Assembly: GCA_003476475.1 (NCBI GenBank)
Contig: DMUD01000097.1
Location: 1 to 9,886, forward strand
Direction of reading: 5' to 3'
Source: Cytophagales bacterium
GTDB taxonomy: Bacteria; Bacteroidota; Bacteroidia; Cytophagales; UBA9547
Length of the DNA stretch: 9,886 nucleotides
Below the pieces are notes generated by a model. The model saw only the letters and a list, made by a program, of their open reading frames with translations, did not search any database and was not told where the DNA came from. Numbering within the stretch: the first letter of the stretch is position 1; the number at the start of each line of letters is the position of its first letter. Position numbers and translations under genes: made by a program. Below are positions 1-6,997 of this stretch, one piece after another.

Positions 1-858
1 AACATCTATCCAGCGTTTCAACACTTTTTGCCAAAAAGGCATTAAGTCATGATCGATATCGATGAGGGGTACCCCAAATACATGTTCTACTTTTACCGAA
101 CCTATTAAAATTTGGTACAAATCGGGCATAACCGAAAGCTTAGTACCCGAACCCGCCAATAAATTGGTCAGTTCTTTGATTTTGATGTGTTCGGTAGGAT
201 TAATGCAAATCACAACCCTATCTACTTTGCAACGCCTTATCACCTTTAAAATTTGTGAAGTATCGCCCCAAAAACGCACATCAGTAAACTGAACAGAAGA
301 AGTTGTTTCATCAGGGCTAACGAACCCTATAAATTTTAGCCCAAGTATATGATTAGCCTTCTGAAGTTCTTGCATGCTTCGAACTACTTTGTCGCTATTG
401 CCTACCAAAAGGCAGTTGAAGGAAATTGCGCCACTTTTTATTAAGTGTTTAATGTAAGTTATGCTCAATAGTTTGGAAAAGAATCCTAGCCCGAAATGCA
501 GTACGAAATACAACAACAGAGTTTGATAGTATTTTTGGTAATCATTCACGCCCAAATCGTCTAGAAGCGTGGTTAGAAAAATAATGATACAGCCCCAAAA
601 TGAGGCATGCATTAAGTTTAGTAGTTCCTTAATTCTCGATTTCCTAAAAATATCGTGATAAAAGCCAAAAAGGTAGTAAAGCAAAACCCAAAAAGAGGCA
701 ATAGCGGCTGCGCCTAAAAAAAGTTTGAGATATTCTTCTGAATGTACCCCTCCTTCGTCAAGTACTTTTTTACGAAAGAAAAAAAAGAATACCCACGAAA
801 CATACGCCGCCAAAAAATCGGATACAACAAAACGAATTTTTCTAATATCTGTATTCAA
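1..858 (-). CDS. Polyprenyl-phosphate sugar phosphotransferase, N-terminal part (runs off left edge)
   Basis: The frame is open for 286 codons from base 858 to base 1 with no stop, so the 3' end lies outside the window. Visible membrane segments lie at about residues 9-28, 46-66, 86-98 and 113-130. A Rossmann-like (CoA-binding_3-type) domain follows from about 147 (CLLVGNSDKVV) to 265, and then the linker MPFWQKVLKRWIDV (273-286). That KR-x-x-D is where the catalytic bacterial sugar transferase domain normally begins. This is the architecture of WcaJ/WbaP-like enzymes, which move a sugar phosphate from a UDP-sugar to undecaprenyl phosphate at the inner membrane and start repeat-unit synthesis. 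The start is TTG at 858: an in-frame TAA lies directly before it, and the next ATG is residue 83, inside the membrane region. It begins 22 nt after the stop of the preceding short transferase, so the two are probably co-transcribed. The catalytic part and sugar specificity cannot be judged here. Confidence 0.88.
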   Translation of the reverse strand, partial: MNTDIRKIRFVVSDFLAAYVSWVFFFFFRKKVLDEGGVHSEEYLKLFLGAAAIASFWVLLYYLFGFYHDIFRKSRIKELLNLMHASFWGCIIIFLTTLLDDLGVNDYQKYYQTLLLYFVLHFGLGFFSKLLSITYIKHLIKSGAISFNCLLVGNSDKVVRSMQELQKANHILGLKFIGFVSPDETTSSVQFTDVRFWGDTSQILKVIRRCKVDRVVICINPTEHIKIKELTNLLAGSGTKLSVMPDLYQILIGSVKVEHVFGVPLIDIDHDLMPFWQKVLKRWIDV

Positions 859-880
859 TTATATGGTGTCGAGTTTTTTG

Positions 881-1660
881 TCAATAAGCGTTTTTATCGC
901 CTTTGCACATACTGTAAACAGTGAGAAAAATAATTTTCATATCCAACCAAAATGTCCAGTTCTCGATATAAAATATATCCACTTTAATCCTTTGTTTCAT
1001 CGTAAGGGTATCACACACCTCGCCCCTGTGTCCTTTGGTTTGAGCCAAACCTGTGATACCTGGCTTGACCACATGTCTTAAAATATATTTGTGGACGCGG
1101 TGTTGAAAATCGTCATTCAATTTCAAAGGATGAGGTCTAGGCCCTACAATACTCATATCGCCCATGAATACGTTAAAAAATTGTGCAAATTCATCCAAAC
1201 TAGTTTTGCGTAAAAATCGCCCAATTTTAGTTACTCTTTTGTCATTTTTGGTGGCAGCCCTGAATTCGGCATTTTTGGAATAGGTCATGGTACGAAACTT
1301 CAGGCAGGCAAAAATCTTATCATTTTTGCCTGCACGCTTTTGCTTGTAAAATACAGGGCCTTTGGAATCTAATTTTATTAAAATTGCGATAAGCGGGGTG
1401 AGCCAACTCAACACAAAAATGATTGCAAATAAAGAAAACAAGAGATCGAAAATCCTTTTTAAAGCAGAATTGAACAAATTGTTTAGTGGATTTCGCTTAA
1501 TGGCATAATATGGTTTGCCATCTATGTATTCAACAGTAAGTTTTGCGCCGAGTATAGTCTTAAGATTCGGCAATGGTTGAACAAACGTATGCTCTACGTT
1601 TTTTTCTTTCGACTCCACTTCTTCAAGTTGAATTGTAGGACTGTTCAAAGAATCAGACAT
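881..1660 (-). CDS. Short sugar transferase (bacterial sugar transferase domain, initiating phosphoglycosyltransferase)
   Basis: This 259-aa protein consists almost only of the catalytic domain (PF02397 type). Visible motifs are LKRIFD (67-72), a hydrophobic, probably re-entrant helix at 73-97 with TP at 88-89, GPVFYKQKRAGK (101-112), KFRTM (121-125), RKTSLDE (151-157) with the Asp-Glu dyad D156/E157 that is catalytic in PglC-type enzymes, GDMSIVGPRP (167-176), RHVVKPGITG (195-204) and YIENWTFWLDMKI (231-243). Expected role: transfer of a sugar phosphate to undecaprenyl phosphate. Most Bacteroidota relatives of this sequence type have about 460 residues with four or five membrane helices and a Rossmann-like domain in front. 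Here residues 1-35 are polar, and residues 40-60 (TVEYIDGKPYYAIKRNPL) resemble the usual linker, as if the N-terminal half had been lost. Small PglC-like enzymes work without it, so activity is plausible. Conserved LDELPQ reads LDEFAQ. The ATG start at 1660 follows a 119-nt gap. Confidence 0.9.
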   Translation of the reverse strand: MSDSLNSPTIQLEEVESKEKNVEHTFVQPLPNLKTILGAKLTVEYIDGKPYYAIKRNPLNNLFNSALKRIFDLLFSLFAIIFVLSWLTPLIAILIKLDSKGPVFYKQKRAGKNDKIFACLKFRTMTYSKNAEFRAATKNDKRVTKIGRFLRKTSLDEFAQFFNVFMGDMSIVGPRPHPLKLNDDFQHRVHKYILRHVVKPGITGLAQTKGHRGEVCDTLTMKQRIKVDIFYIENWTFWLDMKIIFLTVYSMCKGDKNAY

Positions 1661-1722
1661 GTCGTTCTACTAAGAATGAGTAGATAGAAGCCATAGGTAA
1701 ATTTTTTTTCTAGGCATTTGTG

Positions 1723-1752
1723 CAAATTTATACTTTTAAGTCAAAAAACATA
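1723..1752 (-). promoter_or_regulatory. Possible Bacteroidota-type promoter before the sugar transferase pair
   Basis: On the minus strand, TAAATTTG (1723-1730) matches the Bacteroidota -7 consensus TAnnTTTG. TATG (1749-1752) lies 18 nt upstream, one base off the TTTG expected near -33. The -7 element is about 62 nt before the ATG at 1660, in the only gap over 25 nt between the first GT4 gene and the left edge. AT-rich sequence gives such matches by chance. Read-through from the upstream operon is equally possible. Confidence 0.35.
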
Positions 1753-1779
1753 ACCTTGTAAGACTTCAAAAACTTGAAT

Positions 1780-2865
1780 TTATTGTTGCAATTCGCAATA
1801 CAAATTATGATATAAACTTGAAATTATGCCCATGTGGTAATTTTTCGCATATTTTTCTTCCGACTTTAAACCAAATTTTTCTCTCTTAGACTGATCATTC
1901 AACAGGTCTAACAACTTGGAATGAGCATCTGATTCCGTTTTAAAAATATAGCCATTTTCATCATTTGTGACCAAGTCAACATTGCCAACGCAATCGCTCA
2001 ATAACAAAGGTTTACCAATGGCCATAGATTCTAACACTGCCAATGGCATTCCTTCCCATAAAGCCGTGGAAAGATAAATGTCTATCTGACTAAGTTGGCG
2101 ATACAACTCTTTTTTGGTCAACCACCCAGTCACTTCTATATTGGGCGATTTCAAAACATTTCTTAATTCTCCATCTCCAATCCAAACAAACCGAACAGCT
2201 TCACTTTGGGCAAATTTAAGCGCAATTGAGTTAAATTGATGTGGGTTTTTTTGTATTGTAATTCTACCTACTGTTCCTACTGTTAGAAAGTTTTTTGCAC
2301 CATTTTTTTGTTCCACCAAGGAATCAACCTCAGTACCATTTGGAATAACTATTGGTTTTATTCCAATCACTTGCATTGCCTTACATTCTGATTCCGAGCA
2401 ACATATTACTTTACAAGGCAATAATGCGTGCGCAATCCTTTCCAATATCTTGTAAGTGTTTTTAACAAAAAATGAGACATCGCAACGTAAAAAAGAAACT
2501 GCATGTGTCGTATAAACTACTTTCCTGATGCCAAGTATAAAACAAGCCGCCCTACCTAAAAAACCTGCTTTGGAAGAATGAAGATGCACTACGTTCGCAT
2601 CCGATTGATTTCTCAAAACCTTAATCAGTTGCGAAAGTGCTTTTACGTCAGCGAAAATTTTAATCTCACGTTGGGCATGTTCCCAATAAACAGCTTCCAT
2701 GTTTTCTGGAAAACTGTTTCCGAACTCACATTCCAACTTTTTGTACGCACTGAAAGCTCTTTCACCACAAATAACTATATGGTGATGCTGCGGTAAATAT
2801 TTGGCAATTAGGTAAATGAAATCAAAGCTTCCACCATCAGACTCTATTATATGAAGTATTTTCAA
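1780..2865 (-). CDS. Glycosyltransferase family 4 (GT-B fold)
   Basis: This 361-aa protein has the length of a GT4 enzyme, which transfers a sugar from a nucleotide sugar to the growing lipid-linked oligosaccharide on the cytoplasmic face. The N-terminal acceptor domain opens with KILHIIESDGGS and carries VVHLHSSKAGFLGR (92-105), the usual 'HxHSSKAG' stretch. The donor domain has IPNG (174-177), VGRITIQKNP (199-208, with R201 and K206 as likely phosphate contacts), WIGDGEL (228-234) and the E-x7-E motif EGMPLAVLE (E271, E279). The start is TTG at 2865: an in-frame TGA sits two codons upstream, the first in-frame ATG is residue 56, and MKILHIIE is a typical family N-terminus. It begins 7 nt after the methyltransferase stop. 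Donor and acceptor sugars cannot be read from the sequence. Confidence 0.92.
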   Translation of the reverse strand: MKILHIIESDGGSFDFIYLIAKYLPQHHHIVICGERAFSAYKKLECEFGNSFPENMEAVYWEHAQREIKIFADVKALSQLIKVLRNQSDANVVHLHSSKAGFLGRAACFILGIRKVVYTTHAVSFLRCDVSFFVKNTYKILERIAHALLPCKVICCSESECKAMQVIGIKPIVIPNGTEVDSLVEQKNGAKNFLTVGTVGRITIQKNPHQFNSIALKFAQSEAVRFVWIGDGELRNVLKSPNIEVTGWLTKKELYRQLSQIDIYLSTALWEGMPLAVLESMAIGKPLLLSDCVGNVDLVTNDENGYIFKTESDAHSKLLDLLNDQSKREKFGLKSEEKYAKNYHMGIISSLYHNLYCELQQ

Positions 2866-2872
2866 ATCTCAA

Positions 2873-3694
2873 TTACTTAGCTCCGAAATTTGATTTCAAA
2901 TAAGCCCATGTCATGGGGCCATCTCTTTTTTCACTCAAAACGAGCTCTTTAAATTCATCGTTATATGAATTTAAAATATTATATAAACCAGGATTGGGTT
3001 TATGGCTATAGAATATTTTCAGCTTATGAGATTCAGAGAACAATGGCAAAACAGTACTACTAATGCTCGCATCGAAAATATCATGCATTTCAATGAGCAA
3101 ATCGGTGTTTGAAAGAAATGGAATCGTCTCAACTGTAAAAAGCTCTTTTTCATAACCCTCACAATCGCACAAAATAAAAGTTCTTTTTGTCTTTTCTATT
3201 TTCTTGATATCATTTGGTGTGAACTTATTTGAGAGATACATTTTGTTTGCCACCCCATTTATTTTGGCCATTTCACCACACATCTTTAAAGCCTCATTAT
3301 CAATATCATATGCATAAATAGATGCGTTTTGTGTGGTTAATGCAAAACCTACTGCATAATAGCCTTCAGCACAACCTATGTCAATGATAGTGTCATAAGC
3401 GCTAGTTGATACAGATTTTATGACCTCTTCAAGCTCACTTTCATAAGATCCAATAATTTTAGGCGCCATTACGCTGCATTTTGCATGCAAAGAAGGATAC
3501 CTCATGCCTTTGAATGGCCCACCCAAAACAACTTTTGAAAAATTTGTCGCTTTAAAAAAATGATGTTCAGCAAGCAATTTCTTCCATTTAAACAAATGAT
3601 TACTACCCAATGCCGAAAACAACCTACTGAAAATAGGACGTGTAAAGAAAGAGTCTGAAAAAAAAACAATGGTGTTTTTGGCAATAGAGTTCAT
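2873..3694 (-). CDS. SAM-dependent methyltransferase, FkbM-like
   Basis: This 273-aa class I methyltransferase probably O-methylates a sugar of the repeat unit or the chain end. Motif I is IIDIGCAEGYYAVG (103-116). An acidic residue at the end of strand 2 (YAYDID, D130) should bind the SAM ribose. CDCEGYE (176-182) and LIEMHD (200-205) fit the FkbM pattern in which D-x-EG-E follows strand 4. GSYESELEEVI (82-92) leads into the fold. There is no convincing signal peptide, and residues 1-75 form a mostly basic/aromatic lead-in without a recognised domain. The ATG at 3694 has an SD-like AGGA 4 nt upstream (plus-strand TCCT at 3699-3702), unusual in this window, and it overlaps the TAG of the chain-length regulator gene. 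Spacing to the next gene is 7 nt. A role as a chain-terminating methyltransferase is possible but not shown. Confidence 0.85.
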   Translation of the reverse strand: MNSIAKNTIVFFSDSFFTRPIFSRLFSALGSNHLFKWKKLLAEHHFFKATNFSKVVLGGPFKGMRYPSLHAKCSVMAPKIIGSYESELEEVIKSVSTSAYDTIIDIGCAEGYYAVGFALTTQNASIYAYDIDNEALKMCGEMAKINGVANKMYLSNKFTPNDIKKIEKTKRTFILCDCEGYEKELFTVETIPFLSNTDLLIEMHDIFDASISSTVLPLFSESHKLKIFYSHKPNPGLYNILNSYNDEFKELVLSEKRDGPMTWAYLKSNFGAK

Positions 3695-3700
3695 GTTTTC

Positions 3701-4555
3701 CTATGCTTCTTGAACAAATTTATTAACAATTGGATATATATAAACCACTAAGGAAACAAATATTCCCAAGAGAAACCCTAGTGGCAAGAAGATGCTGTAT
3801 TTCGGGCTATACTTTTTCTTGAATTTGGTAAAATGTCTTACAATCAAGATGTCTTCAATTTGTGCGAGCTCCTCATTGTATTTTTTCTGTTTTTCATACA
3901 TTTCCACCAGCTTTTGATTTAGGCCTCCAATGTCTGAAAGAAACAAATTAGGTGCATTTCTGCTGCCCTTATTGTTCAAAATATCAGTCACATTTTCTTT
4001 GAGAGTATCCATATTCTTAATTTCTTCGTCCAATTTCGCAATGTTAAATTTTAAACTAGACTTGGCAGACTCCAATCTAAGTTTGACATAAGGAATATTT
4101 TCCACATAATTCTTCAACCCTTGCTCTAAACTATCTAGCACATTTGTATCATATACTTTAGCAGTAATCTCAAAGCCGAGTTTCTGCTCTGTTTCTTCGT
4201 ATATATTAGTGGTTAACTTGGTTCGTTTTACTTCTATATCATTCACTTTCTTCAGCGTTCCAACAGAAATAGAGGTAAGTATACTTAACTGATCGTAGTC
4301 TTTTTGTTTGAACAACTTTCCTAAATCCTCATATAAACTTATCACCTTACTATCCGAAAGATTGGTCGAAAACCCTCCCATGGTGCTTTGATAGACAGGC
4401 TTGCTAAAAATACACCAAGTCAAGCCTAACAATATTCCGGAAATACTTCCTATAGCAAGATGTCTTTTTGCAGATTTAACAAAACTTACAATTATTGAAA
4501 GAAGCTTCAAGAAATCAACACTATCCTCTACAACATTTGGATGACCACTTTTCAT
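3701..4555 (-). CDS. wzz: Wzz-like polysaccharide chain-length determinant
   Basis: This 284-aa protein has the polysaccharide co-polymerase layout: a short cytoplasmic N-terminus, a first membrane helix at about 31-50 (HLAIGSISGILLGLTWCIF), a periplasmic domain of about 200 residues rich in charged helices and probable coiled coil (about 155-240), and a second helix at about 254-274 (IFLPLGFLLGIFVSLVVYIY) with a few cytoplasmic residues after it. After the first helix, SKPVYQSTM fits the usual 'P-x-Y-x-(A/S)' start of the periplasmic part. Such proteins oligomerise and set the length of chains made by Wzy. There is no C-terminal tyrosine kinase domain and no separate kinase or Wza in view, which favours an O-antigen-type regulator (PCP-1). 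The ATG overlaps the TGA of the preceding gene (ATGA, 4 nt), a sign of translational coupling. The family is highly divergent, so the call rests on topology and context. Confidence 0.8.
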   Translation of the reverse strand: MKSGHPNVVEDSVDFLKLLSIIVSFVKSAKRHLAIGSISGILLGLTWCIFSKPVYQSTMGGFSTNLSDSKVISLYEDLGKLFKQKDYDQLSILTSISVGTLKKVNDIEVKRTKLTTNIYEETEQKLGFEITAKVYDTNVLDSLEQGLKNYVENIPYVKLRLESAKSSLKFNIAKLDEEIKNMDTLKENVTDILNNKGSRNAPNLFLSDIGGLNQKLVEMYEKQKKYNEELAQIEDILIVRHFTKFKKKYSPKYSIFLPLGFLLGIFVSLVVYIYPIVNKFVQEA

Positions 4556-5769
4556 GAATTTAAATTATTGGATGAAGTTAAAAAACAATAAAAAAAAGAA
4601 TAAGCCAAAACACCTTTTGAAATATCGAACATGTTCTCTGTAAACAAACACAAAATTAAGATCCCAAAGATGCAGGTTTGTAAAATATCCCTATTGTAAA
4701 ATAATGAGTATACGAACGGAGTAATTAAAACAAAAATTAAAGCGGCTATTCCCAAAATTCCCAGCCTTATGATGTAGTCCAAATACTGACAATGACTGTC
4801 GTAATCCATAAAATCATTCATGCCACTTTCTATGTAACAGTTATTTAAAAATCTTCTGGAATCACCTGTACCAATACCAGTAAGAAAATTTTCCTGCGCA
4901 ATTTTAAATGCACAACTTAAAGTAGTAACCCTAGTAGAGTAATAATTCCTTTTGTCGTTGACCAAAACGGTTTCTTTTGAAGAAAGAATCTGTTCCCATC
5001 TACTTTTTAATGGTGGAAATAGTACAATGGCAGTAGCAAAAAAGAATACGAAAATTGACGATACAATCAAAAGTTTAGAAACGTTTATTCCCTTTGAGAC
5101 TATTAAAATCCAAGCAACCGCTACAAAAGTAGCGATGATTGCTGTTTTAGCCATAATAAGAACAAGAATTACCGATAAAATAATAAAAGAGGCACCATAA
5201 AATAACTTTTTAGTTTGCCTTTCAATACTAATACAAAAAAATTGATGTATAGAAAACAACAAAGCAATTGAAACATTTAATCCGAACTGCACATGAGACA
5301 TGTTTACTGCTGAAGGCAGCTTCAATGTAAAAAACTCATTAACTCCCCACATTCCAGCTTCTTCCCCTGAATAAACCCTGTAAATCGCGAAAAAAAAACA
5401 ATATAAAATTACAACTAAAATCCCGAGCAAATAAAAGTCCCATATTTTCCAAATGTTATGTTTTGAGGATAAATCATTCATCGAAAAAACGAGCGGCAAC
5501 AAAAAGAAAACGGATTTTTTCTCAATGTGAGAAAGTCCACTATTCATGTCTGTTGTAAAGCTCAATCCTATCAGTTCAACAGCAAATAAAACTAACAAAA
5601 AGCTACTCATCTTTCTAAATGAGTAGCTTTTGGGGTCAAATATTAACCCCCAAAAGGCTAAAAGTGTGCAGCATAAAATCAAGATATTGGTCACCATGTA
5701 GGGAAGTGACAAACAAAAAGACAAAATACATACTGCAGAAAGCAGGAGTGATTTATGATTTAATATCAT
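4552..5769 (-). CDS. O-antigen ligase/polymerase-like membrane protein (Wzy_C type), second copy
   Basis: About 405 aa with 10-12 hydrophobic segments and one large hydrophilic loop near residues 252-335, the topology of WaaL/Wzy proteins. The loop has YYSTRVTTLSCAFKIAQEN (276-294), then GIGTGDSRRF, and ends in DSHCQYLDYIIRLGILGI, which matches the ligase pattern of 'H-x-x-(Y)L' followed by 'G-(I)-(L)-G' in the next helix. FTENMFDISKGVLAYSFF (376-393) is also typical of the PF04932 family, so this is the better ligase candidate of the pair. It may instead be the polymerase, since sequence alone does not separate them. Start taken as ATG at 5769 (a TTG lies two codons earlier). It overlaps the previous gene by 17 nt and the next by 4 nt, suggesting coupling. 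Codons 37-57 hold a strong nested hairpin structure, listed separately. Confidence 0.85.
   Translation of the reverse strand: MILNHKSLLLSAVCILSFCLSLPYMVTNILILCCTLLAFWGLIFDPKSYSFRKMSSFLLVLFAVELIGLSFTTDMNSGLSHIEKKSVFFLLPLVFSMNDLSSKHNIWKIWDFYLLGILVVILYCFFFAIYRVYSGEEAGMWGVNEFFTLKLPSAVNMSHVQFGLNVSIALLFSIHQFFCISIERQTKKLFYGASFIILSVILVLIMAKTAIIATFVAVAWILIVSKGINVSKLLIVSSIFVFFFATAIVLFPPLKSRWEQILSSKETVLVNDKRNYYSTRVTTLSCAFKIAQENFLTGIGTGDSRRFLNNCYIESGMNDFMDYDSHCQYLDYIIRLGILGIAALIFVLITPFVYSLFYNRDILQTCIFGILILCLFTENMFDISKGVLAYSFFYCFLTSSNNLNS
5598..5631 (-). repeat. 13-bp perfect inverted repeat, terminator-like hairpin inside a coding region
   Basis: The plus-strand arms AAAAGCTACTCAT (5598-5610) and ATGAGTAGCTTTT (5619-5631) are exact reverse complements separated by 8 nt. 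On the transcribed (minus) strand the stem ends in TTTT and is followed by a T-rich stretch down to about 5584 (TGTTAGTTTTATTTG), so it has the form of an intrinsic terminator. It lies 139-172 nt into the second ligase/polymerase-like gene and encodes KSYSFRKMSSF. The repeat is certain. A terminator or attenuator role is inference. Confidence 0.75.
5624..5660 (-). repeat. Competing upstream hairpin that shares an arm with the 13-bp hairpin
   Basis: Plus-strand TTTTGGGG (5628-5635) and CCCCAAAA (5648-5655) pair over 8 bp across a 12-nt loop. The pairing continues through C5627:G5656 and, with G5657 bulged, G5626:C5658, A5625:T5659 and T5624:A5660. Bases 5624-5631 are also the outer arm of the 13-bp hairpin, so the two structures cannot form fully together. 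In the mRNA this one comes first, the position of an antiterminator. Confidence 0.6.
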
Positions 5770-6997
5770 CTGCAAGTTGTTTGTTTTCCCATGAATCTAG
5801 CTGAACCAACAAGATTGGTATCCAAAAAGGAAAGTGGTAATACAACACACATATAGAAGAGTGTAAAACTAAATAAACAAGACTAAAACCAATATAATGA
5901 GAAACTTCCGATTTGCTTTTCAGCAACCTGAAACAAATCAATCCAAAAAAACACAAAAATAGTAGCGCTGAAAAAATTCCCGTGTCAGAAAGTATCGTCA
6001 GCAAAGTGGAAAAATATCCTGATTCGTATTTCTCTACACCATATCCAGGCCCTTGACCAAAAAAAGGCGCATTAAGCCATTCTCTGACTGCAGCCGCAAT
6101 CTTAAGCTTGCGATCATAGGCAGAGGCATTGGAATCTGACAAAGATATTTTTTCGAACAAATAATTGGCATAAAAAGTATCGCTAAGAAAATAGGCAAGA
6201 ACCAGTAAAATGAATACAGAGCCAACTAAGTACATGCTATATCTTTTCATGTATTTCCAGGTACTTTTTATGTTCACAAAAAAGAATGAAAGGGCTAAAA
6301 AAGCCCAGCCAGCAGCCGAAGCCAAAAACAAAAGACAAAGTGTGTGACTAATCAAAATGACGAAAAGGGCGGTGTTCTTTTCTTGTTTTTTGGCATAATA
6401 TATCGCAAAGGGTAGTAATATGTTTGTAAAATAAGCAGTATGACCAGGTTCTTCAGTAACTCCAGCCACTGAATAGAAGAATTTTTGAATGTAAAAATTC
6501 ATGTTAGAAGTCTCGTCACCTCCAGTCAAAAACAAAGACCTGATTTCTATATGGTGACTATTTAACAGATACCACTCCAAAATCACAACCGAATCACAAA
6601 GCAAGAGCGAAAAGAAAAAACACTTCGTAAGGTGGGAAATGGACAATCGGCACCGATAGTATATAAGCTTAAAAAAAATCAAATACATGAATACTGCAAA
6701 AGAATAAGACAAGGCATGGTTGAAAGATCTAGTTTCGCCATAACCCGCAAAAAAAGAAATCCAGACAAAAACCAAGAGCAACAACATCAAAAAATCTTCT
6801 TGAAACAAAACCACATGAAGTGGTTTTTTTAGAATTTGCATAAGAAGAAAAGGGATTGAAAAGAAAAATAAAAGTAATATAAGTACCACAGGCAAACGGA
6901 GCCAAGACGAAATTGCCAACCACGAGACAAACGGAGAAAAAATAAGAAAAACACGGAGCAATCTCTCTTGTAAAGTGTGTGTTTGATTAGCTAACAT
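5753..6997 (-). CDS. Wzy/O-antigen polymerase-like membrane protein, first copy
   Basis: About 414 aa with 10-12 hydrophobic segments. GVTEEPGHTAYF (about 179-190) matches the 'E-P-(S/G)-x-x-A' motif often found in Wzy and WaaL-like proteins just before a membrane helix. A hydrophilic loop near residues 270-335 contains DRKLKIAAAVREWLNAPFFG, then QGPGYGVEKYESGYFSTL, and leads into LSDTGIFSALLFL, the 'G-x-G-x-G ... G-(I/L)' signature of this superfamily. It probably polymerises flipped repeat units in the periplasm. The neighbouring second copy makes the division of labour uncertain. The start is taken as ATG at 6997. The GTG one codon earlier is possible, but an in-frame TAA three codons before the ATG excludes anything longer. 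It overlaps the flippase gene by 11 nt and the next gene by 17 nt. Confidence 0.85.
   Translation of the reverse strand: MLANQTHTLQERLLRVFLIFSPFVSWLAISSWLRLPVVLILLLFFFSIPFLLMQILKKPLHVVLFQEDFLMLLLLVFVWISFFAGYGETRSFNHALSYSFAVFMYLIFFKLIYYRCRLSISHLTKCFFFSLLLCDSVVILEWYLLNSHHIEIRSLFLTGGDETSNMNFYIQKFFYSVAGVTEEPGHTAYFTNILLPFAIYYAKKQEKNTALFVILISHTLCLLFLASAAGWAFLALSFFFVNIKSTWKYMKRYSMYLVGSVFILLVLAYFLSDTFYANYLFEKISLSDSNASAYDRKLKIAAAVREWLNAPFFGQGPGYGVEKYESGYFSTLLTILSDTGIFSALLFLCFFGLICFRLLKSKSEVSHYIGFSLVYLVLHSSICVLYYHFPFWIPILLVQLDSWENKQLADDIKS
6807..6827. repeat. 8-bp inverted repeat with T-run inside the first polymerase-like gene
   Basis: AAAACCAC (6807-6814), a 5-nt loop, and GTGGTTTT (6820-6827) extend into a run of seven T on the plus strand (6824-6830). 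The form is that of a small intrinsic terminator, best on the plus strand, where no gene is supported. It encodes KKPLHVVLF on the minus strand. An 8-bp stem is expected about once by chance in a sequence of this length, so no function is claimed. Confidence 0.4.

Noticed and set aside
52..63. 12-bp palindrome ATCGATATCGAT
   Set aside because: It comes from the codons for IDID in the transferase linker. No second copy or other feature suggests a regulatory site.
62..292. 76-codon open frame on the plus strand near the left edge
   Set aside because: It is antisense to the Rossmann-like domain of the left-edge transferase, whose minus-strand frame is uninterrupted for 286 codons.
1036..1055. 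Small hairpin GGTTTG-AGC-CAAACC
   Set aside because: A 6-bp stem inside the conserved GLAQTKG coding stretch, without a T-run. It is expected by chance.
725..1081. 118-codon open frame on the plus strand
   Set aside because: It lies opposite the well-supported sugar transferase genes, has no recognisable domain, and its composition fits an antisense shadow.
5119..5134. Hairpin CGCTAC-AAAA-GTAGCG
   Set aside because: Only 6 bp within membrane-helix codons, with no T-run or neighbouring partner structure. Probably chance.
4952..5200. 82-codon open frame on the plus strand
   Set aside because: It is antisense to the membrane helices of the second ligase/polymerase-like gene, with no family resemblance.
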